Of a stretch of DNA of 64,000 nucleotides, positions 11,451 to 25,352 are shown piece by piece (position 1 is the first letter of the stretch; the number at the start of each line of letters is the position of its first letter). The position numbers and the translations under genes are program-made. The stretch is from contig OZ038531.1 in NCBI GenBank assembly GCA_964036665.1, positions 11,284,168 to 11,348,167 on the forward strand, read 5' to 3'. Source of the DNA: Gordius sp. MW1. Lineage: Eukaryota > Nematomorpha > Gordioida > Gordea > Gordiidae. The notes below the pieces were generated by a model. The model saw only the letters and a program-made list of their open reading frames with translations, was not told where the DNA came from and searched no databases.

Positions 11451-14400
11451 TATTTTTTCATGCTCTTTCACATGGAATCGAAAAAAAACCTCAATTTTTC
11501 ACATATTTTTCTTTCAACCGTATGCATCCGATGAAAATTCTCGTTTTCAGACGTGGTTTCGATGATAAAAAGTAAAAATTTATCAGAATCTAAAAACTAT
11601 TACTTTGAAATCATGATCGCATAGAGCAGTTTTCAAAAATTAAGCACTCACGTTGCGATACAACAAACTAATCGCAACAATAAAACGTTATCTTTTGTCA
11701 AAATGATAGTTCTCGCAGCTTAAAACCTCTTTTCGGAAGTAAATCGAGGATAATAGGATTCTCAAATTGGCTTACTTTTATATATTTTTTCATGCTCTTT
11801 CACTATCGAAAAAAACCTCAAAATTTTTCACATATTTTTCTTTCAACCTTATGCATCCGATGAAAGTTGTCGTTTTCAGACGTGGTTTCTATGATCCCAA
11901 GTAAAAATTTATCAGAATCTAAAAAGTATTACTTTGAAATCATGATCGCACAGAGCAGTTTTCAAAAATTAAGCACTCACGTTGCGATACAACAAACTAA
12001 TCGCAACAATAAAACGTTGTCTTTTGTCAAAATGATAGTTCTCGCAGCTTAAAACCTCTTTTCGGAAGTCAATCGGGGATAATAGGATTCTCAAATTGGC
12101 TTACTTTTATATATTTTTTCATGCTCTTTCACATAGAATCGAAAAAAATAAATATCTTTACCTCAAAATTTTTCACATATTTTTCTTTGAACCGTATTCA
12201 TCCGATGAAAGTTGCCGTTTTCAGACGTGGTTTCTATGATCCCAAGTAAAAATTTATCAGAATCTAAAAACTATTACTTTGAAATCATGATCGCATAGAG
12301 CAGTTTTCAAAAATTAAGCACGCACGTTTCGATACAACAAACTAATCGCAACAATAAAACGTTGTCTTTTGTCAAAATGATAGTTCTCGCAGCTTAAAAC
12401 CTCTTTTCGGAAGTCAATCGAGGATAATAGCATTCTCAAATTGGCTTACTTTTATATATTTTTTCATTCTCTTTCACATGAAAAAAATAAATATTTTTAC
12501 CTCAAAAATTTTCACATATTTTTCTTTGAACCGTATTCATCCGATGAAAGTTGTCGTTTTCAGACGTGGTTTCTATGATCCCATGTAAAAATTTATCAGA
12601 ATCTAAAAACTATTACTTTGAAATCATGATCGCATAGAGCAGTTTTCAAAAATTAATCACTCACGTTGCGATACAACAAACTAATCGCAACAATAAAATG
12701 TTGTCTTTTGTCAAAATGATAGTTCTCGCAGCTGAAAACCTCTTTTCGGAAGTCAATCGAGGATAATAGGATTCTCAAATTGGCTTACTTTTATATATTT
12801 TTTTATGCTCTTTCACATAGAATCGATAAAAATAAATATTTTTACCTCAAAATTTTTCACATATTTTTCTTTGAACCGTATTCATCCGATGAAAGTTGTC
12901 GTTTTCAGACGTGGTTTCTATGATCCCAAGTAAAAATTTATCAGATTTCTAAAAACTATTACTTTGAAATCATAATCGCATAGAGCAGTTTTCAAAAATT
13001 AAGCACTCACGTTGCGATACAACAAACTAATCGCAACAATAAAACGTTGTCTTTTGTCAAAATGATAGTTCTCGCAGCTTAAAACCTCTTTTGGGAAGTC
13101 AATCGAGGATAATATAATTCTCAAATTGGCTTACTTTTATATATTTTTCATGCTCTTTCACAAGAATCGAAAAAAATAAATATTTTTACCTAAAAAATTT
13201 TCACATATTTTTCTTTGAACCGTATTCATCCGATGAAAGTTGTCGTTTTCAGACGTGGTTTCTATGATCCCAAGTAAAAATTTATCAGAATCTAAAAACT
13301 ATTACTTTAAAATCATAATCGCATAGAGCAGTTTTCAAAAATTAAGCACTCACGTTGCGATACAACAAACTAATCGCAACAATAAAACGTTGTCTTTTGT
13401 CAAAATGATAGTTCTCGCCGCTTAAAACCTCTTTTCGGAAGTCAATCGAGGATAATAGGATTCTCAAATTGGCTTACTTTTATATATTTTTTCATGCTCT
13501 TTCACATAGAATTGAAAAAAATAAATATTTTTACCTCAAAATTTTTCACATATTTTTCTTTGAATCGTATTCATCCGATGAAAGTTGTCGTTTTCAGACG
13601 TGGTTTCTATGATCCCAAGTAAAAATTTATCAGAATCTAAAAAATATTACTTTGAAATCATGATCGCATTGAGCAGTTTTCAAAAATTAATCACTCACGT
13701 TGCGATACAACAAACTAATCGCAACAATAAAACGTTGTCTTTTGTCAAAATGATAGTTCTCGCAGCTTAAAACCTCTTTTCGGAAGTCAATCGAGGATAA
13801 TAGGATTCTCAAATTGGCTTACTTTTATATATGTTTTCATGCTCTTTCACATAGAATCGAAAAAAAACCTCAAAATTTTTCACATATTTTTCTTTCACCG
13901 TATGCATCCGATGAAAGTTTTCGTTTCCAGACGTGGTTTCGATGATAAAAAGTAAAAATTTATCAGAATCTAAAAACTATTACTTTAAAATCATGATCGC
14001 ATAGAGCAGTTTTCAAAAATTAAGCACTCACGTTGCGATACAACAAACTAATCGCAACAATAAAACGTTGTCTTTTGTCAAAATGATAGTTCTCGCAGCT
14101 TAAAACCTCTTTTCGGAAGTCACGAGGATAATAGGATTCTCAAATTGGCTTACTTTTATATATTTTTTCATGCTCTTTCACATAGAATCGAAAAAAATAA
14201 ATATCTTTACCTCAAAATTTTTCACATATTTTTCTTTGAACCGTATTCATCCGATGAAAGTTGTCGTTTTCAGACGTGGTTTCTATGATCCCAAGTAAAA
14301 ATTTATCAGAATCTAAAAACTATTACTTTGAAATCATGATCGCATAGAGCAGTTTTCAAAAATTAAGCACTCACGTTGCGATACAACAAACTAATCGCAA

Positions 14401-17160
14401 CAATAAAACGTTGTCTTTTGTCAAAATGATAGTTCTCGCAGCTTTAAACCTCTTTTCGGAAGTCACGAGGATAATAGGATTCTCAAATTGGCTTACTTTT
14501 ATATATTTTTTCATGCTCTTTCACACAGAATCGAAAAAAATAAATATCTTTACGTCAAAAATTTTCACATATTTTTCTTTGAACCGTATTCATCCGATGA
14601 AAGTTGTCGTTTTCAGACGTGGTTTCTATGATCCCATGTAAAAATTTATCAGAACTAAAAACTATTACTTTGAAATCATGATCGCATAGAGCAGTTTTCA
14701 AAAATTAAGCACTCACGTTGCGATACAACAAACTAATCGCAACAATAAAACGTTGTCTTTTGTCAAAATGATAGTTCTCGCAGCTTAAAACCTCTTTTCG
14801 GAAGTCAATCGAGGATAATAGGATTCTCAAATTGGCTTACTTTTATATATTTTTTCATGCTCTTTCACATAGAATCGAAAAAAATAAATATTTTTACCTC
14901 AAAAATTTTCACATATTTTTCTTTGAACCGTATTCATCCGATGAAAGTTGTCGTTTTCAGACGTGGTTTCTATGATCCCATGTAAAAATTTATCAGAATC
15001 TAAAAACTATTACTTTGAAATCATGATAGCATAGAGCAGTTTTCAAAAATTAAGCACTCACGTTGCGATACAACAAACTAATCGCAACAATAAAACGTTG
15101 TCTTTTGTCAAAATGATAGTTCTCGCAGCTTAAAACCTCTTTTCGCAAGTCAATCGAGGATAATAAGATTCTCAAATTGGCTTACTTTTATATATTTTTT
15201 CATGCTCTCTCACATAGAATCGAAAAAAATAAATATTTTTACCTCAAAATTTTTCACATATTTTTCTTTGAACCGTATTCATCCGATGAAAGTTGTCGTT
15301 TTAAGACGTGGTTTCTATGATCCCAAGTAAAAATTTATCAGAATCTAAAAACTATTACTTTGAAATCATGATCGCTAAGAGCAGTTTTCAAAAATTAAGC
15401 ACTCACGTTGCGATACAACAAACTAATCGCAACAATAAAACGTTGTCTTTTGTCAAAATGATAGTTCTCGCAGCTTAAAACCTCTTTTCGGAAGTCAATC
15501 GAGGATAATAGGATTCTCAATTTGGCTGACTTTTATATATTTTTTCATGCTCTTTCACATGGAATCGAAAAAAAACCTCAATTTTTCACATATTTTTCTT
15601 TCAACCGTATGCATCCGATGAAAGTTGTCGTTTTCAGACGTGGTTTCGATGATAAAAAGTAAAAATTTATCAGAATCTAAAAACTATTACTTTGAAATCA
15701 TGATCGCATAGAGCAGTTTTCAAAAATTAAGCACTCACGTTGCGATAAAACAAACTAATCGCAACAATAAAACGTTGTCTTTTGTCAAAATGATAGTTCT
15801 CGCAGCTTAAAACCTCTTTTCGGAAGTCAATCGAGGATAATAGGATTCTCAAATTGGCTTACTTTTATATATTTTTTCATGCTCTTTCACATAGAATCGA
15901 AAAAAATAAATATTTTTACCTCAAAATTTTTCACATATTTTTCTTTGAACCGTATTCATCCGATGAAAGTTGTCGTTTTCAGACGTGGTTTCTATGATCC
16001 CAAGTAAAAATTTATCAGAATCTAAAAGCTATTACTTTGAAATCATGATCGCATAGAGCAGTTTTCAAAAATTAAGCACTCACGTTGCGATACACAAACT
16101 AATCGCAACAATAAAACGTTGTCTTTTGTCAAAATGATAGTTGTCGCGTCTTAAAACCTCTTTTCGGAAGTCAATCGAGGATAATAGAGTTCTCAAATTG
16201 GCTGACTTTTATATATTTTTTCATGCTCTTTCACATAGAATCAAAAAAAATAAATATTTTCACCTCAAAATTTTTCACATATTTTTCTTTGAACCGTATT
16301 TATCCGATGAAAGTTGTAGTTTTCATACGTGGTTTCTATGATCCCAAATAAAAATTTATCAGAATCTAAAAACTATTACTTTGAAATCATGATCGCATAG
16401 AGCAGTTTTCAAAAATTAATCACTCACGTTGCGATACAACAAACTTATCGCAACAATAAAACGTTGTCTTTTGTCAAAATGATAGTTCTAACAGCTTAAA
16501 ACCTAAGTAAATCGAGGATAATAGGATTCTCAAATTGGCTTACTTTTATATATTTTTTCATGCTCTTTCACATAGAATCGAAAAAAAACCTCAATTTTTC
16601 ACATATTTTTATTTCAACCGTATGCATCCGATGAAATTTCTCGTTTTCAGACGTGGTTTCGATGATAAAAAGTAAAAATTTATCAGAATCTAAAAACTAT
16701 TATTTGAAATCATGATCGCATAGAGCAGTTTTCAAAAATTAAGCACTCACGTTGCGATACAACAAACTAATCGCAACAATAAAACGTTGTCTTTTGTCAA
16801 AATGATAGTTCTCGCAGCTTAAAACCTCTTTTCGGAAGTCAATCGAGGATAATAGGATTCTCAAATTAGCTTACTTTTATATATTTTTTCATGCTCTTTC
16901 ACATAGAATCGAATAAAATAAAATTTTTACCTCAAAATTTTTCACATGTTTTTCTTTGAACCGTATTCATCCGATGAAAGTTGTCGTTTTCAGATGTGGT
17001 TTCTATGATCCCAAGTAAAAATTTATCAGAATCTAAAAACTATTACTTTTAAATCATAAACGCATAGAGCAGTTTTCAAAAATTAAGCACTCACGTTGCG
17101 ATACAACAAACTAATCGCAACAATAAAACGTTGTCTTTTGTCAAAATGATAGTTCTCGCA
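11451..17160 (+). repeat. Satellite array, mixed A and B monomers
   Basis: About 16-17 monomers of types A and B in irregular order. Two consecutive copies near 14.12 and 14.46 kb share a 3 bp loss giving 'gaagtcacgagg' and form a tandem monomer duplication. At about 16.5 kb a copy has lost 'cttttcgg'. Copies at 15.1 and 15.5 kb already show the markers of the next HOR domain ('aataagattctc', 'gctctctcac', 'ctcaatttggctgac'). No gene is visible. Confidence 0.92.
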
Positions 17161-19860
17161 GCTTAAAACCTCTTTTCGGAAGTCAATCGAGGATAATAGG
17201 ATTCTCAAATTGGCTTACTTTTATATATTTTTTCATGCTCTTTCACATAGGATCGAAAAAAATAAATATTTTTACCTCAATATTTTTCACATATTTTTCT
17301 TTGAACCGTATTCATCCGATGAAAGTTGTCGTTTTCAGACGTGGTTTCTATGATCCCAAGTAAAAATTTATCAGAATCTAAAAACTATTACTTTGAAATC
17401 ATGATCGCATAGAGCAGTTTTCAAAAATTAAGCACTCACGTTGCGATACACAACTAATCGCAACAATAAAACGTTGTCTTTTGTCAAAATGATAGTTGTC
17501 GGAGCTTAAAACCTCTTTTCGGAAGTCAATCGAGGATAATAGGATTCTCAAATTGGCTTACTTTTATATATTTTTTTATGCTCTTTCACATAGAATCGAA
17601 AAAAACCTCAAAATTTTTCACATATTTTTCTTTCAACCGTATGCATCCGATGAAAGTTCTCGTTTTCAGACGTGGTTTCGATGATAAAAAGTAAAAATTT
17701 ATCAGAATCTAAAAACTATTACTTTTAAATCATGAAAAAATTAAGCACTCACGTTGCGATACAACAAACTAATCGCAACAATAAAACGTTATCTTTTGTC
17801 AAAATGATAGTTCTCGCAGCTTAAAACCTCTTTTCGGAAGTAAATCGAGGATAATAGGATTCTCAAATTGGCTTACTTTTATATATTTTTTCATGCTCTT
17901 TCACATAGAATCGAAAAAAATAAATATTTTTACCTCAAAAATTTTCACATATTTTTCTTTGAACCGTATTCATCCGATGAAAGTTGTCGTTTTCAGACGT
18001 GGTTTCTATGATCCCATGTAAAAATTTATCAGAATCTAAAAACTATTACTTTGAAATCATGATCGCATAGAGCAGTTTTCAAAAATTAAGCACTCACGTT
18101 GCGATACAACAAACTAATCGCAACAATAAAACGTTGTCTTTTGTCAAAATGATAGTTCTCGCAGCTTAAAACCTCTTTTCGGAAGTCAATCGAGGATAAT
18201 AAGATTCTCAAATTGGCTTACTTTTATATATTTTTTCATGCTCTCTCACATAGAATCGAAAAAAATAAATATTTTTACCTCAAAATTTTCACGTATTTTT
18301 CTTTGAACCGTATTCATCCGATGAAAGTTGTCGTTTTCAGACGTGGTTTCTATGATCCCAAGTAAAATTTTATCAGAATCTAAAAACTATTACTTTGAAA
18401 TCATGATCGCATAGAGCAGTTTTCAAAAATTAATCACTCACGTTGCGATACAACAAACTTATCGCAACAATAAAACGTTGTCTTTTGTCAAAATGATAGT
18501 TCTGGCAGCTTAAAACCTCTTTTCGGAAGTAAATCGAGGATAATAGGATTCTCAAATTGGCTTACTTTTATATATTTTTTCATGCTCTTTCACATAGAAT
18601 CGAAAAAAAACCTCAATTTTTCACATATTTTTCTTTCAACCGTATGCATCCGATGAAAGTTCTCGTTTTCAGACGTGGTTTCGATGATAAAAAGTAAAAT
18701 TTATCAGAATCTAAAAACTATTATTTGAAATCATGATCGCATAGAGCAGTTTTCAAAAATTAAGCACTCACGTTGCGATACAACAAACTAATCGCAACAA
18801 TAAAACGTTGTCTTTTGTCAAAATGATAGTTCTCGCAGCTTAAAACCTCTTTTCGGAAGTCAATCGAGGATAATAGGATTCTCAAATTAGCTTACTTTTA
18901 TATATTTTTTCATGCTCTCTCACATAGAATCGAAAAAAATAAATATTTTTATCTCAAAATTTTTCACATATTTTTCTTTGAACCGTATTCATCCGATGAA
19001 AGTTGTCGTTTTCAGGCGTGGTTTCTATGATCCCAAGTAAAAATTTATCAGAATCTAAAAACTATTACTTTGAAATCATGATCGCATAGAGCAGTTTTCA
19101 AAAATTAAGCACTCACGTTGCGATACAACAAACTAATCGCAACAATAAAACGTTGTCTTTTGTCAAAATGATAGTTCTCGCAGCTTAAAACCTCTTTTCG
19201 GAAGTCAATCGAGGATAATAAGATTCTCAAATTGGCTTACTTTTATATATTTTTTCATGCTCTCTCACATAGAATCGAAAAAAATAAATATTTTTACCTC
19301 AAAATTTTTCACATATTTTTCTTTGAACCGTATTCATCCGATGAAAGTTGTCGTTTTCAGACGTGGTTTCTATGATCCCAAGTAAAAATTTATCAGAATC
19401 TAAAAACTATTACTTTGAAATCATGATCGCATAGAGCAGTTTTCAAAAATTAAGCACTCACGTTGCGATACAACAAACTAATCGCAACAATAAAACGTTG
19501 TCTTTTGTCAAAATGATAGTTCTCGCAGCTTAAAACCTCTTTTCGGAAGTCAATCGAGGATAATAGGATTCTCAATTTGGCTGACTTTTATATATTTTTT
19601 CATGCTCTTTCACATGGAATCGAAAAAAAACCTCAATTTTTCACATATTTTTCTTTCAACCGTATACATCCGATGAAAGTTGTCGTTTTCAGACGTGGTT
19701 TCGATGATAAAAAGTAAAAATTTATCAGAATCTAAAAACTATTACTTTGAAATCATGATCGCATAGAGCAGTTTTCAAAAATTAAGCACTCACGTTGCGA
19801 TACAACAAACTAATCGCAACAATAAAACGTTGTCTTTTGTCAAAATGATAGTTCTCGCAG
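17161..19860 (+). repeat. HOR unit 1, about 2.7 kb, 8 monomers
   Basis: First unit of a long-period HOR. Markers are 'ataggatcg' at 17,247, a lost base pair group giving 'gatacacaac', the frame-like 'gatagttgtcg', a 19-20 bp internal deletion giving 'aatcatgaaaaaattaagc' at 17,731, 'gatcccatg', 'aataagattctc' and 'ctcaatttggctgac' at 19,571. The order is repeated in unit 2 at an offset of about 2,700 bp. Confidence 0.82.
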
Positions 19861-22800
19861 CTTAAAACCTCTTTTCGGAAGTCAATCGAGGATAATAGGA
19901 TTCTCAAATTGGCTTACTTTTATATATTTTTTCATGCTCTTTCACATAGGATCGAAAAAAATAAATATTTTTACCTCAATATTTTTCACATATTTTTCTT
20001 TGAACCGTATTCATCCGATGAAAGTTGTCGTTTTCAGACGTGGTTTCTATGATCCCAAGTAAAAATTTATCAGAATCTAAAAACTATTACTTTGAAATCA
20101 TGATCGCATAGAGCAGTTTTCAAAAATTAAGCACTCACGTTGCGATACACAAACTAATCGCAACAATAAAACGTTGTCTTTTGTCAAAATGATAGTTGTC
20201 GCAGCTTAAAACCTCTTTTCGGAAGTCAATCGAGGATAATAGGATTCTCAAATTGGCTTACTTTTATATATTTTTTCATGCTCTTTCACATAGAATCGAA
20301 AAAAACCTCAAAATTTTTCACATATTTTTCTTTCAACCGTATGCATCCGATGAAAGTTCTCGTTTTCAGACGTGGTTTCGATGATAAAAAGTAAAAATTT
20401 ATCAGAATCTAAAAACTATTACTTTTAAATCATGAAAAAATTAAGCACTCACGTTGCGATACAACAAACTAATCGCAACAATAAAACGTTATCTTTTGTC
20501 AAAATGATAGTTCTCGCAGCTTAAAACCTCTTTTCGGAAGTAAATCGAGGATAATAGGATTCTCAAATTGGCTTACTTTTATATATTTTTTCATGCTCTT
20601 TCACATAGAATCGAAAAAAATAAATATTTTTACCTCAAAAATTTTCACATTTTTTTCTTTGAACCGTATTCATCCGATGAAAGTTGTCGTTTTCAGACGT
20701 GGTTTCTATGATCCCATGTAAAAATTTATCAGAATCTAAAAACTATTACTTTGAAATCATGATCGCATAGAGCAGTTTTCAAAAATTAAGCACTCACGTT
20801 GCGATACAACAAACTAATCGCAACAATAAAACGTTGTCTTTTGTCAAAATGATAGTTCTCGCAGCTTAAAACCTCTTTTCGGAAGTCAATCGAGGATAAT
20901 AAGATTCTCAAATTGGCTTACTTTTATATATTTTTTCATGCTCTCTCACATAGAATCGAAAAAAATAAATATTTTTACCTCAAAATTTTTCACATATTTT
21001 TCTTTGAACCGTATTCATCCGATGAAAGTTGTCGTTTTCAGACGTGGTTTCTATGATCCCAAGTAAAAATTTATCAGAATCTAAAAACTATTACTTTGAA
21101 ATCATGATCGCATAGAGCAGTTTTCAAAAATTAATCACTCACGTTGCGATACAACAAACTTATCGCAACAATAAAACGTTGTCTTTTGTCAAAATGATAG
21201 TTCTGGCAGCTTAAAACCTCTTTTCGGAAGTAAATCGAGGATAATAGGATTCTCAAATTGGCTTACTTTTATATATTTTTTCATGCTCTTTCACATAGAA
21301 TCGAAAAAAAACCTCAATTTTTCACATATTTTTCTTTCAACCGTATGCATCCGATGAAAGTTCTCGTTTTCAGACGTGGTTTCGATGATAAAAAGTAAAA
21401 TTTATCAGAATCTAAAAACTATTATTTGAAATCATGATCGCATAGAGCAGTTTTCAAAAATTAAGCACTCACGTTGCGATACAACAAACTAATCGCAACA
21501 ATAAAACGTTGTCTTTTGTCAAAATGATAGTTCTCGCAGCTTAAAACCTCTTTTCGGAAGTCAATCGAGGATAATAGGATTCTCAAATTAGCTTACTTTT
21601 ATATATTTTTTCATGCTCTTTCACATAGAATCGAATAAAATAAAATTTTTACCTCAAAATTTTTCACATATTTTTCTTTGAACCGTATTCATCCGATGAA
21701 AGTTGTCGTTTTCAGATGTGGTTTCTATGATCCCAAGTAAAAATTTATCAGAATCTAAAAACTATTACTTTGAAATCATAAACGCATAGAGCAGTTTTCA
21801 AAAATTAAGCACTCACGTTGCGATACAACAAACTAATCGCAACAATAAAACGTTATCTTTTGTCAAAATGATAGTTCTCGCAGCTTAAAACCTCTTTTCG
21901 GAAGTAAATCTAGGATAATAGGATTCTCAAATTGGCTTACTTTTATATATTTTTTCATGCTCTTTCACATAGAATCGAAAAAAACCTCAAAATTTTTCAC
22001 ATATTTTTCTTTCAACCGTATGCATCCGATGAAAGTTCTCGTTTTCAGACGTGGTTTCGATGATAAAAAGTAAAAATTTATCAGAATCTAAAAACTATTA
22101 CTTTTAAATCATGATCGCATAGAGCAGTTTTCAAAAATTAAGCACTCACGTTGCGATACAACAAACTAATCGCAACAATAAAACGTTGTCTTTTGTCAAA
22201 ATGATAGTTCTCGCAGCTTAAAACCTCTTTTCGGAAGTCAATCGAGGATAATAAGATTCTCAAATTGGCTTACTTTTATATATTTTTTCATGCTCTCTCA
22301 CATAGAATCGAAAAAAATAAATATTTTTACCTCAAAATTTTTCACATATTTTTCTTTGAACCGTATTCATCTGATGAAAGTTGTCGTTTTCAGACGTGGT
22401 TTCTATGATCCCAAGTAAAAATTTATTAGAATCTAAAAACTATTACTTTGAAATCTTGATCGCATAGAGCAGTTTTCAAAAATTAAGCACTCACGTTGCG
22501 ATACAACAAACTAATCGCAACAATAAAACGTTGTCTTTTGTCAAAATGATAGTTCTCGCAGCTTAAAACCTCTTTTCGGAAGTCAATCGAGGATAATAGG
22601 ATTCTCAATTTGGCTGACTTTTATATATTTTTTCATGCTCTTTCACATGGAATCGAAAAAAAACCTCAATTTTTCACATATTTTTCTTTCAACCGTATAC
22701 ATCCGATGAAAGTTGTCGTTTTCAGACGTGGTTTCGATGATAAAAAGTAAAAATTTATCAGAATCTAAAAACTATTACTTTGAAATCATGATCGCATAGA

Positions 22801-22893
22801 GCAGTTTTCAAAAATTAAGCACTCACGTTGCGATACAACAAACTAATCGCAACAATAAAACGTTGTCTTTTGTCAAAATGATAGTTCTCGCAG
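19861..22893 (+). repeat. HOR unit 2, about 3.03 kb, 9 monomers
   Basis: Second copy of the same ordered monomers, including the identical internal deletion at 20,431. It is one monomer longer than unit 1. Around 21.59-21.79 kb it carries 'gaataaaataaaattttt', 'cagatgtgg' and 'aaacgcatag', which otherwise occur at 16.9-17.06 kb, left of unit 1. A third unit begins at about 22,894 (offset 3,033) and decays near 23,300. Confidence 0.82.
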
Positions 22894-23300
22894 CTTAAAA
22901 CCTCTTTTCGGAAGTCAATCGAGGATAATAGGATTCTCAAATTGGCTTACTTTTATATATTTTTTCATGCTCTTTCACATAGGATCGAAAAAAATAAATA
23001 TTTTTACCTCAATATTTTTCACATATTTTTCTTTGAACCGTATTCATCCGATGAAAGTTGTCGTTTTCAGACGTGGTTTCTATGATCCCAAGTAAAAATT
23101 TATCAGAATCTAAAAACTATTACTTTGAAATCATGATCGCATAGAGCAGTTTTCAAAAATTAAGCACTCACGTTGCGATACACAAACTAATCGCAACAAT
23201 AAAACGTTGTCTTTTGTCAAAATGATAGTTGTCGCAGCTTAAAACCTCTTTTCGGAAGTCAATCGAGGATAATAGGATTCTCAAATTGGCTTACTTTTAT
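22894..23300 (+). repeat. Truncated third HOR unit
   Basis: Repeats the start of unit 2 at an exact 3,033 bp offset ('aggatcg' at 22,981 against 19,948; 'gatagttgtcgcagc' at 23,226). It then diverges at the T-tract, where TTTTTACATGC replaces TTTTTTCATGC. Confidence 0.75.
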
Positions 23301-25192
23301 ATATTTTTACATGCTCTTTCACATAGAATCGAAAAAATTAAATATTTTTACCTCAAAATTTTTCACATTTTTTCTTTGAACCGTATTCATCCGATGAAAG
23401 TTGTCGTTTTCAGACGTGGTTTCTATGATCCCAAGTAAAAATTTATCAGAATCTAAAAACTATTACTTTAAAATCATGATCGCATAGAGCAGTTTTCAAA
23501 AATTAAGCACTACGTTGCGATACAACAAACTAATCGCAACAATAAAACGTTGACTTTTGTCAAAATGATAGTTCTCGCAGCTTAAAACCTCTTTTCGGAA
23601 GTCAATCGAGGATAATAGGATTCTCAAATTGGCTTACTTTTATATATTTTTTCATGCTCTTTCACATAGAATCGAAAAAAATAAATATTTTTACCTCAAA
23701 ATATTTCACATATTTTTCTTTGAACACTATTCATCCGATGAAAGTTGTCGTTTTCAGACGTGGTTTCTATGATCCCAAGTAAAAATTTATCAGAATCTAA
23801 AAACTATTACTTTGAAATCATGATCGCATAGAGCAGTTTTCAAAAATTAAGCACTCACGTTGCGATACAACAAACTAATCGCAACAATAAAACGTTGTCT
23901 TTTGTCAAAATGATAGTTTCTCGCAGCTTAAAACCTCTTTTCGGAAGTCAATCGAGGATAATAGGATTCTCAAATTGGCTTACTTTTATATATTTTTTCA
24001 TGCTCTTTCACATAGAATCGAAAAAAATAAATATCTTTACCTCAAAATTTTTCACATATTTTTCTTTGAACCGTATTCATCCGATGAAAGTTGTGGTTTT
24101 AGACGTGGTTTCTATGATCCCAAGTAAAAATTTATCAGAACTAAAAACTATTACTTTGAAATCATGATCGCATAGAGCAGTTTTCAAAAATTAAGCACTC
24201 ACGTTGCGATACAACAAACTAATCGCAACAATAAAACGTTGTCTTTTGTCAAAATGATAGTTTCTCGCAGCTTAAAACCTCTTTTCGGAAGTCAATCGAG
24301 GATAATAGGATTCTCAAATTGGCTTACTTTTATATATTTTTTCATGCTCTTTCACATAGAATCGAAAAAAATAAATATCTTTACCTCAAAATTTTTCACA
24401 TATTTTTCTTTGAACCGTATTCATCCGATGAAAGTTGTCGTTTTCAGACGTGGTTTCTATGATCCCAAGTAAAAATTTATCAGAACTAAAAACTATTACT
24501 TTGAAATCATGATCGCATAGAGCAGTTTTCAAAAATTAAGCACTCACGTTGCGATACAACAAACTAATCGCAACAATAAAACGTTGTCTTTTGTCAAAAT
24601 GATAGTTCTCGCAGCTTAAAACCTCTTTTCGGAAGTCAATCGAGGATAATAGGATTCTCAAATTGGCTTACTTTTATATATTTTTACATGCTCTTTCACA
24701 TAGAATCGAAAAAATTAAATATTTTTACCTCAAAAATTTTCACATATTTTTCTTTGAACCGTATTCATCCGATGAAAGTTGTCGTTTTCAGACGTGGTCT
24801 CTATGATCCCATGTAAAAATTTATCAGAATCTAAAAACTATTACTTTGAAATCATGATCGCATAGAGCAGTTTTCAAAAATTAATCACTAACGTTGCGAT
24901 ACAACAAACTTATCGCAACAATAAAACGTTGTCTTTTGTCAAAATGATAGTTCTGGCAGCTTAAAACCTCTTTTCGGAAGTAAATCGAGGATAATAGGAT
25001 TCTCAAATTGGCTTACTTTTATATATTTTTTCATGCTCTTTCACATAGAATCGAAAAAAAACCTCAATTTTTCACATATTTTTCTTTCAACCGTATGCAT
25101 CCGATGAAAGTTCTCGTTTTCAGACGTGGTTTCGATGATAAAAAGTAAAAATTTATCAGAATCTAAAAACTATTACTTTCAAATCATGATCG
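23301..25192 (+). repeat. Satellite array with tandem monomer copy
   Basis: About five to six monomers. Two consecutive copies starting near 23,894 and 24,238 share an extra T ('gatagtttctcgcagc'), 'aaatatctttacc' and 'cagaactaaaaac', so one is a recent tandem copy of the other. The extra T with ATCTTT also occurs in the monomers at 260 and 605. Confidence 0.88.
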
Positions 25193-25352
25193 CATAGAGC
25201 AGTTTTCAAAAATTAAGCACTCACGTTGCGATACAACAAACTAATCGCAACAATAAAACGTTGTCTTTTGTCCATAGAGCAGTTTTCAAAAATTAAGCAC
25301 TCACGTTGCGATACAACAAACTAATCGCAACAATAAAACGTTATCTTTTGTC
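25193..25352 (+). repeat. 80 bp out-of-register tandem duplication
   Basis: The segment 25,193-25,272, from CATAGAGC to GTCTTTTGTC, is repeated directly at 25,273-25,352. The only difference I noticed is TTGTC against TTATC. The unit is less than a quarter of a monomer and contains the dyad, so the dyad is doubled here. It is the clearest break of array register apart from the insertion. Confidence 0.9.
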
